From assembly GCA_002403855.1 (NCBI GenBank), contig DHIO01000048.1, positions 38,534 through 49,821 of the forward strand: a stretch of DNA of 11,288 bases, read 5' to 3'. Below are positions 6,644 through 11,288 of this stretch, one piece after another (the first letter of the stretch is position 1; every line of letters begins with the position of its first letter). The notes beneath the pieces are model-generated. The model was not told the origin of the DNA. It ran no database searches and saw nothing but the letters and a program-made list of their open reading frames with translations. This DNA comes from Acidimicrobiia bacterium UBA4744. GTDB taxonomy: Bacteria > Actinomycetota > Acidimicrobiia > Spongiisociales > UBA4744. A program made the translations under genes and the position numbers.

Positions 6644-7651
6644 GTGGCTGGAGCATTACGGCTGGCCGTGGTGGGCGTCGGCAGAATGGGGGCGTTCCAT
6701 GCGCGCACCCTGGCAGGCATGGAAGGCATCGATCTGGTCGCTCTCGCCGACCCGATCGCCGAGCAGGCGGAATCTGTCGCTGCGGATACCGGCGCCGAGC
6801 CGTACCCATCGCCTGCTGCGCTCCTGGGGCGGGACGACGTGGAGGCCTGGCTGATCGCCACTCCGACCCCCACCCACCCCGATGTGGTGGCGCGGGCGCT
6901 CAAATCCGGGCTCCATGTGCTGTGCGAGAAGCCCCTGGCCCTGGATCCCGATCAGAGCCACGAGCTCGAGGTCCTGGCGGCAACGGCCGGATTGGTGTTG
7001 CAGGTCGGATTCTGGCGGCGCTTCTCACCGCCCTGGGTGAAGGCGAAGCAGCTCTTGGAGGAAGGGGCCATTGGTCGTCCCCTCATGGTGCGGCTGGCGC
7101 AGTGGGACGCCGACCCGCCGCCCGCCGCCTTTTGCGATCCGCGAGTCAGCGGTGGTCTGGCTATCGACTGCGGCGTGCACGAATTCGATCTCGTCGAGTG
7201 GATGACCGGGTTGACCATCGAGAGTGTGACCGCTCGCAATCTGCCCCTCGTAGAGGAATCGATCCGTGACGTGGGGGACGTCGACAACCTCCTCGCGCTC
7301 CTGGATCTGACCGGAGGTGCCGTTGCCACGGTCGATCTCACTCGTAACTGCCGGTACGGCGACGATGTGAGGACGGAGATTCTCGGTGAGGACGGAGCCA
7401 TCTTCGTCGATCTGCTGCCCTCCGCCCGAACCAGGCTGGCTTCCGGAGCCGGCATCGAGATCGCCGTCGGGTCTGAAACCGCCGACGCCGTAGCGGCCGG
7501 TATCCGCGCCCAGGCCCAAGCCTTCGCCGCGGCGATCGACGGTGAAGCAGTCGACGTCCCGGGTGCCGCCGCCAGTAGTCGGGCGGTGGTCCTGGGTCGA
7601 GCCGTACAGAAGTCGGCGGCGACCGGGGTGCCGGTCTCTCTCGCCGGCTGA
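6644..7651 (+). CDS. Gfo/Idh/MocA-family NAD(P)-dependent oxidoreductase, inositol/sugar dehydrogenase-like
   Basis: This 335-residue cytoplasmic dehydrogenase probably oxidises a sugar or cyclitol hydroxyl. The N-terminal Rossmann fold has LAVVGVGRMGAFHA (7-20, GxGxxG at 11-16). The family signature CEKPLALD holds Lys96, and GGLAIDCGVHEFD carries Asp175 and His179, the Lys/Asp/His set of inositol 2-dehydrogenases (D-x3-H spacing). QVGFWRRF (120-127) is also family-typical. The substrate cannot be read from sequence; myo-inositol or a related polyol is a guess. The GTG start is set by the Rossmann motif and the -10 placed 6 nt upstream; the next ATG would delete the dinucleotide-binding loop. 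An SDR gene follows 91 bp downstream but has its own promoter-like sequence. Confidence 0.87.
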   Translation: MAGALRLAVVGVGRMGAFHARTLAGMEGIDLVALADPIAEQAESVAADTGAEPYPSPAALLGRDDVEAWLIATPTPTHPDVVARALKSGLHVLCEKPLALDPDQSHELEVLAATAGLVLQVGFWRRFSPPWVKAKQLLEEGAIGRPLMVRLAQWDADPPPAAFCDPRVSGGLAIDCGVHEFDLVEWMTGLTIESVTARNLPLVEESIRDVGDVDNLLALLDLTGGAVATVDLTRNCRYGDDVRTEILGEDGAIFVDLLPSARTRLASGAGIEIAVGSETADAVAAGIRAQAQAFAAAIDGEAVDVPGAAASSRAVVLGRAVQKSAATGVPVSLAG

Positions 7652-7669
7652 ACCCGAGCCGGCGGGTTC
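7650..7669 (+). terminator. Hairpin at the end of the first Gfo/Idh gene
   Basis: GAACCCG-AGCCGG-CGGGTTC, a perfect 7-bp stem with a 6-nt loop, begins at the TGA stop codon. No T-run follows. Terminator-like or attenuating; weak. Confidence 0.35.
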
Positions 7670-7697
7670 GCAAGACGAGCCGGGCCGGCAGGACTCG

Positions 7698-7718
7698 CAC
7701 CCGTTAGGGTGGCGGGTG
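7698..7718 (+). promoter_or_regulatory. Putative SDR promoter with dyad centred on the -10
   Basis: TAGGGT (7705-7710) lies about 30 nt upstream of ATG 7743, leaving a short leader that contains a strong AAAGGAGG ribosome-binding site (7731-7738). The perfect inverted repeat CACCCG-N9-CGGGTG (7698-7703, 7713-7718) encloses this -10, as an operator would. No good -35 is seen. Confidence 0.35.
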
Positions 7719-7742
7719 AGGAGCCACGGCAAAGGAGGCACC

Positions 7743-8456
7743 ATGAGCGGGCTCGACGGCAGAGTCGTCGCGATCACAGGGGCAACGTCGGGGATCGGGG
7801 CGGCTACCGCTAGGTCGGTGGCAGCGGCCGGGGGGTCGGTGGCCGTGGGAGGGCGCCGGCGGGAACGCCTCGACGACCTCGTTGCAGAGATCGGCGGAGT
7901 GGCAGTGGAGATGGATGTTCGCGACCCCGACGGATCCCGGCGCCTGGTCGAAGCGGCCCTCGAGGAGTTCGGTCACCTCGATGCCCTAGTGGCCAGCGCC
8001 GGCATCGGCGCCTACGGCGGGATCATGGACCTCACCGATGATCAGCTGCAGGACATGATGGACATCAACGTGGCCGGCACGGTATGGCCGATCCGGGCGG
8101 TGGTTCCCCACTTCCTCGAGGCGGGGCAAGGCGACATCGTCATCGTGGCGTCGGTCGCCGGACTTCGCGGTGCCGGTGACGAGGCGGTCTACGCCGCCAC
8201 CAAATTTGCACAAGTCGGCCTGGCCGGGGGGTTGGATCGGGAGTTGCGGGAAGAGGGGATCCGAGTGAGTACCGTCTGCCCCGGCGGAGTAGCCACCGAA
8301 TTCGCGATGGGGGCCGGGAGAACTCCCGGCATGCCCGGCCTGGCCGAGATGCTCCGTGCCGAAGATGTAGCCGCGGCGGTGGTCACCGTGCTCCAGCAGC
8401 CGCCGACGATGCGGACCCTCGTCTGGTCGATGCGCAGTATTCACGAAGCCGACTGA
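7743..8456 (+). CDS. Short-chain dehydrogenase/reductase (SDR), classical type
   Basis: This 237-residue NAD(P)-dependent oxidoreductase has TGATSGIG (12-19) for cofactor binding, MDV (57-59) and the catalytic tetrad Asn109, Ser137, Tyr150, Lys154 (YAATK). The usual NNAG motif at the end of strand four is VASAG (83-87), a mild departure. PGGVATEF (residues about 180-187) is the typical substrate-loop region. The start is fixed by AAAGGAGG 4 nt upstream of ATG; the frame is open further upstream, but without SDR features. Lying between two Gfo/Idh genes, another SDR and a LacI regulator, it probably acts on a sugar, polyol or keto-derivative. It converges on the lacI gene with a 46-bp gap. Confidence 0.88.
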   Translation: MSGLDGRVVAITGATSGIGAATARSVAAAGGSVAVGGRRRERLDDLVAEIGGVAVEMDVRDPDGSRRLVEAALEEFGHLDALVASAGIGAYGGIMDLTDDQLQDMMDINVAGTVWPIRAVVPHFLEAGQGDIVIVASVAGLRGAGDEAVYAATKFAQVGLAGGLDRELREEGIRVSTVCPGGVATEFAMGAGRTPGMPGLAEMLRAEDVAAAVVTVLQQPPTMRTLVWSMRSIHEAD

Positions 8457-8463
8457 CCCGGCC

Positions 8464-8495
8464 CCGTCGGTGGCCGGCCCGGTCATCGCCGACGG
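8464..8495. terminator. Inverted repeat between convergent SDR and LacI genes
   Basis: CCGTCGG (8464-8470) and CCGACGG (8489-8495) form a perfect 7-bp stem, extendable by G-C and G-T pairs. It almost fills the 46-bp gap between two stop codons. Position suggests a bidirectional terminator; there is no T-run. Confidence 0.42.
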
Positions 8496-8502
8496 CCATT
8501 CG

Positions 8503-9504
8503 CTACAGGCCGCCCGCCGGGGGGCCGGTGGTGGCGCGAACCACCAGCGTCGGGGTGAGCACGACGTGGCGTGGTTCAGTCCGGCCCTCATCGAGCCGTT
8601 CGATCAGCAGTTCCACCGCTGTGGCGCCCAATTGGTGGCGCGGTTGATCGACCGTGGTGAGCGATATGTGCTGCAGCCCGGCCAGCCAGGCGTTGTCGTA
8701 ACCCATCAGAGACACATCATCCGGCACGGAGTGGTCGGACTCTGAGAGCGCCTGGAGCGCACCCAGGGCCGCCAGGTCGTTGGCTGCGAAGATGGCCGTC
8801 GGCCTCCGGCCGTCATCGAGAAGCTGCCGTACCCCTCGGGCCCCTCCCTCTTCGGTATAGCTGCCGGTGACGACCATGGGTTCCAGGCCGTGTTTCCTCA
8901 TAGCGGCCTCGTATCCCGATCGCCGCCGTCGCGCTCCCGCCCCGCGGCCACCGTCGATGTGGGCGATGTGTTGATGACCGAGAGAGTGCAGGTGCTCGAC
9001 CGCCATTCGGGCACCGGCTCGATCATCGCCGCTCACGCTGTCGACGATCGAGGAGCGGGTGGCACGGGCGATCAAGGCCACCGGAACCGAGCTTCCGGCC
9101 TTCTCTATGGTCTTGGAGTCGAGCAGCGTGCCGGCCAGGATCAGACCATCGGTCTGCAGCTCCAGGAGCGTCTCGAGGGCCGCTGCCTCTCGCTGAGGCA
9201 CCCGTTTGCCGCTGTTGAAGAGCGCCCGGTAGCCGGTGGCCAGGGAACGTTCCTCGATACCGTCGACGACATCGGCGAAGAACGGGTTGTGGAGGTTGGA
9301 GAGCATCACTCCGAGGACGTACGAGCGTTGCCGGACCAGGCTGCGGGCCACGGCGTTGGGGCGGTAGCCGAGCTCGCGGGCGGCTTCCAGCACGGCCGAA
9401 CGCTTCTCTTCGCTGACGTGTGGAGAATGCCGCATCACCAGTGAGACGAGCGATTTGGAGACCCCCGCTCGTTCGGCCACATCCAGAATGGTCGGACGAC
9501 CCAC
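8503..9504 (-). CDS. LacI-family transcriptional regulator
   Basis: This 333-residue protein has the canonical LacI layout. HTH: TILDVAERAGVSKSLVSLVM (5-24). Hinge helix: YRPNAVARSL (47-56) with the minor-groove leucine 56. Then a periplasmic-binding-protein-like effector domain: YVLGVMLSNLHNPFFADVV (62-80), DGLILAG, AIFAANDLAALGAL, VSLMGYDN and LTTVDQPRHQLG. The effector is probably a sugar or polyol, given the neighbouring dehydrogenases. Start: a TTG at 9528 is in frame, but it lies only just downstream of the -10 box TATACT and before any likely transcript start. AGGGAG (9516-9511) precedes two successive GTGs; 9504 has the better 6-nt spacing, 9507 has 3 nt. Confidence 0.9.
   Translation of the reverse strand: MGRPTILDVAERAGVSKSLVSLVMRHSPHVSEEKRSAVLEAARELGYRPNAVARSLVRQRSYVLGVMLSNLHNPFFADVVDGIEERSLATGYRALFNSGKRVPQREAAALETLLELQTDGLILAGTLLDSKTIEKAGSSVPVALIARATRSSIVDSVSGDDRAGARMAVEHLHSLGHQHIAHIDGGRGAGARRRRSGYEAAMRKHGLEPMVVTGSYTEEGGARGVRQLLDDGRRPTAIFAANDLAALGALQALSESDHSVPDDVSLMGYDNAWLAGLQHISLTTVDQPRHQLGATAVELLIERLDEGRTEPRHVVLTPTLVVRATTGPPAGGL
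9244..9253. promoter_or_regulatory. Intragenic copy of the LacI-type operator core
   Basis: GGAACGTTCC, a perfect 10-bp palindrome with central CG, lies inside the lacI coding sequence. It is identical to the core of the site at 9548-9559 and 305 bp from it centre to centre. It may be an auxiliary operator; coding constraint (E-R-S codons) is the alternative. Confidence 0.4.
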
Positions 9505-9528
9505 CACAGACTCCCTATTGACGGGCAA

Positions 9529-9559
9529 AGTATATCGAGACGGGGCTTGGAACGTTCCA
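9529..9559 (-). promoter_or_regulatory. lacI promoter with LacI-type operator over the -35
   Basis: On the minus strand TATACT (9534-9529) is a strong -10 with a short leader ending in AGGGAG before the GTG start. Upstream, TGGAACGTTCCA (9548-9559) is a perfect 12-bp palindrome with the central CG typical of LacI/GalR-family operators. It covers the -35 position, so binding would block polymerase. Autorepression by the adjacent LacI protein is the natural inference. The rest of the gap to 9616 holds TCGGTCC twice (9567 and 9579) and a GC-rich stretch that may end the upstream SDR transcript. Confidence 0.6.
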
Positions 9560-9616
9560 CAACACCTCGGTCCTGTCTTCGGTCCCGGGCCGGCCGGCGT
9601 CAGGTCGTGGCCCCGA

Positions 9617-10393
9617 TTAATCGTGGGCGCCGATCACCTGCTGGTCGTAGTCGACCACCGCCCCGGTCATGAAGCCGGATTGGGGGGAGGCCAGGAACAG
9701 GACGGCCCGGGCCGCATCCTCTGGATCAATGAGGCGGCCAAAGGGGAGTCTCGTGCCGGCATCTTCGAGCCAGCCGTCGCCGGCGCCGTGGTATTCCCGC
9801 TGAATACGGTCCTCGGCCGGGGTGGACATCCACCCGGGATTGAGCGCATTGACGCGGATGCGGTGCTTCAGCAGGGCGTGGGCGGTGTTCTTGGTGTAGA
9901 CGGCCAGGGCTGCTTTGGAGGCACAGTACGTGGCGATATAGGGCTGGCCGGCGTGCGACGAAATCGAGAGCACGTTGACCATCGTCCCTTCAACCTCTTC
10001 CCGGATCATCAACCGGGCAGCGCCCTGCATGAGAAACCAGGGCGCCTTGGCGTTGACGGTCATGATCCGATCGAAAAGCTCAGGCGTCGAGTCCCAGATG
10101 CCGTCCCGGTCGGTGATACCGGCGCTGTTGACCAGCACGTCCACCCGACCGAATGCCTCATCGGCCGCCTGCAAGATGGACGCCGGCGCCTTCGGGTCGC
10201 TCAGGTCCGCCTCAACGAACAGCGTTTCTGCGCCGGCGCCGTTGAGTTCCTCGACCATGGTGGCTCCCCGGGCGGCGTTGCGACCGGTGATCACCACGCC
10301 GTCTGCGCCTCGACCCACCAGCTGTCGGGCGACGGCCGCGCCGAGTCCCTGGGTCGAGCCGGTCACCACCGCGACCTTTCGGTCAAAGTCCAT
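9617..10393 (-). CDS. Short-chain dehydrogenase/reductase (SDR), classical type
   Basis: This 258-residue NAD(P)-dependent oxidoreductase has TGSTQGLG (11-18), EADLSD (61-66), NSAG (89-92), Asn114, a SISS catalytic serine (143-146) and YCASK with Tyr156 and Lys160. ALNPGW follows, then a C-terminal FLASPQSGFMTGAVVDYD, the usual end of sugar- and polyol-type SDRs. ATG 10393 is preceded by GGAGG with 5-nt spacing. It lies 57 bp downstream of the second Gfo/Idh gene on the same strand, so the two are probably co-transcribed and may catalyse consecutive oxidation/reduction steps. A weak TACACT box in the gap could add an internal promoter. Confidence 0.9.
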   Translation of the reverse strand: MDFDRKVAVVTGSTQGLGAAVARQLVGRGADGVVITGRNAARGATMVEELNGAGAETLFVEADLSDPKAPASILQAADEAFGRVDVLVNSAGITDRDGIWDSTPELFDRIMTVNAKAPWFLMQGAARLMIREEVEGTMVNVLSISSHAGQPYIATYCASKAALAVYTKNTAHALLKHRIRVNALNPGWMSTPAEDRIQREYHGAGDGWLEDAGTRLPFGRLIDPEDAARAVLFLASPQSGFMTGAVVDYDQQVIGAHD

Positions 10394-10410
10394 GTTGTCC
10401 TCCGATCCTT

Positions 10411-10428
10411 CTCCGGGAGTGTACGGAG
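10411..10428 (-). promoter_or_regulatory. Weak intercistronic hairpin / possible internal promoter
   Basis: CTCCG (10411-10415) and CGGAG (10424-10428) can pair across an 8-nt loop. The loop side contains TACACT on the minus strand (10423-10418), a TANNNT box 24 nt before the SDR start. No -35 is seen. It could be either a small processing hairpin or an internal promoter. Confidence 0.2.
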
Positions 10429-10450
10429 CCGCCGACCCCGGGCCCGCGGT

Positions 10451-11288
10451 TCAATCGAACTCGGAGATACGAACCGGGCGACGCTCCTGGCGCGACCGCC
10501 CGGCCGCCAGAGCGGCGACGAACGCGGCCCGCGCCTCGGCTGGCGGACACGGATTGGCAATGCGCCCCTGTGCCAGATCGACGAAGGCGTGGATCTCGGC
10601 CCGGTAGGCCGCGGCAAAGCGATCCAGGAAGTCGCGATAGGGAGGCCCGGCCGGTGCCTCGACGGCGGGCTCGACCGAGCGGAGAGGCGTACGGTCATCC
10701 CATCCGACTGCCACGCTGTCTTCCGACCCGTAGATCTCCATCCGGATGTCGTAACCGCTCGGATTGTGGCGGGCGGCGGTGAAGACCGCCGCTGCTCCAC
10801 CGGACAGTTGCACGGTTCCGGCCCCGAGTCCGGCGTCGCCGAAGGCCCGGTAGGGTTCGAACGCCGGGAACTCGGCGCCCCCCACCGCGAACACCTCAGT
10901 GATCTCCTGGCCGGTCACGAACTGGATTGCGTCGAAGTCATGGATCACGAGATCCCGGAAGAGATCGCCGGATGTGGCGATGAACGGTGCGGGCGACGGG
11001 GCCGGATCGTGACCGGCGGTGCGGACGAGGTAGACGTCGCCGAGCCGTCCCGACCGCACGAGGTCGCGTGCGGCTACGTAGCCGGCGTCGAAGCGGCGCT
11101 GCATGCCGACCTGGAGATCGATGCCCGACGTTGCGACCGCCTCGAGTGCGGCGTCGGTCGTCTCCAGATCGAGTGCAATCGGCTTCTCACAGAAGGTGGG
11201 GACGGCGGCCGCTGCAGCTTGAGCGATGAGGCCGGCATGGGCGGCTGTGGCGGCGGCGATCACCACCGCATCCACCAGGCCGAACAAC
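10451..11288 (-). CDS. Gfo/Idh/MocA-family oxidoreductase, inositol 2-dehydrogenase-like, N-terminus cut by window edge
   Basis: The frame enters at the right edge and ends at TGA 10451. About 60-70 N-terminal residues with the GxGxxG loop are missing, so the TTG at 11287 is not a real start. Counting from that codon, CEKPIALD holds catalytic Lys36, QVGMQRRFDAGY is at 59-70, and FRDLVIHDFDAI carries Asp112 and His116, the D-x3-H pair of inositol dehydrogenases. The C-terminal part (GSEDSVAVGWDDRTPLRS, YRDFLDRFAAAYRAEI, RRPVRISEF) closely resembles dehydrogenases found in actinobacterial inositol-catabolism clusters. It is upstream of, and probably co-transcribed with, the SDR at 9617-10393. 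Substrate assignment to myo-inositol is inference. Confidence 0.87.
   Translation of the reverse strand, partial: LFGLVDAVVIAAATAAHAGLIAQAAAAAVPTFCEKPIALDLETTDAALEAVATSGIDLQVGMQRRFDAGYVAARDLVRSGRLGDVYLVRTAGHDPAPSPAPFIATSGDLFRDLVIHDFDAIQFVTGQEITEVFAVGGAEFPAFEPYRAFGDAGLGAGTVQLSGGAAAVFTAARHNPSGYDIRMEIYGSEDSVAVGWDDRTPLRSVEPAVEAPAGPPYRDFLDRFAAAYRAEIHAFVDLAQGRIANPCPPAEARAAFVAALAAGRSRQERRPVRISEFD

Noticed and set aside
1..11288. CRISPR array, insertion sequence, attachment site or phage genes
   Set aside because: No regularly spaced repeats, terminal inverted repeats flanking a transposase, integrase or structural phage proteins were seen on either strand.

Overview
The window is high-GC DNA with a typical actinobacterial gene style: GTG starts, 4-bp ATGA/GTGA gene overlaps, and TANNNT -10 boxes placed exactly 6 nt before a start codon, as expected for leaderless mRNAs. 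Together with the protein families this points to an actinobacterium, possibly an uncultured Acidimicrobiia-like lineage. That placement is an inference from style, not from a marker gene. I see no phage, transposase, CRISPR, tRNA or rRNA.

Left part (1-4917). A PLP enzyme resembling 1-aminocyclopropane-1-carboxylate (ACC) synthase runs leftward off the window edge. It is divergent from a molybdate operon: a fused XRE-HTH/PBP-like regulator, then modA (binding lipoprotein), modB (permease) and modC (ATPase with TOBE domain). Each of these genes overlaps the next by 4 bp. The 100-bp divergent control region holds two strong inverted repeats, one over each predicted promoter, so the regulator may control both itself and the aminotransferase.

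Middle (4918-6643). Opposing the mod operon, and separated from it by a hairpin, is a compact arsenite-resistance operon on the minus strand: arsR (Cys-Val-Cys sensor) followed by acr3 (arsenite efflux), joined by a GTGA overlap. The 262-bp space upstream of arsR is rich in inverted repeats, including a 49-nt symmetric hairpin of unknown role.

Right part (6644-11288). This is a carbohydrate or polyol catabolism region: a Gfo/Idh/MocA dehydrogenase and a short-chain dehydrogenase (SDR) on the plus strand, then on the minus strand a LacI-family regulator, a second SDR and a second Gfo/Idh/MocA dehydrogenase that resembles inositol 2-dehydrogenases and is cut by the right edge. The LacI gene has a perfect 12-bp LacI-type palindrome over its -35 region. 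The 10-bp core recurs exactly once more, inside the lacI coding sequence 305 bp away, an arrangement that recalls looping operators.

No wholly new multi-gene system is evident. The most promising unexplained signals are in the control regions: the paired LacI operators, the twin dyads at the mod/aminotransferase promoters, and the arsR-upstream hairpin.
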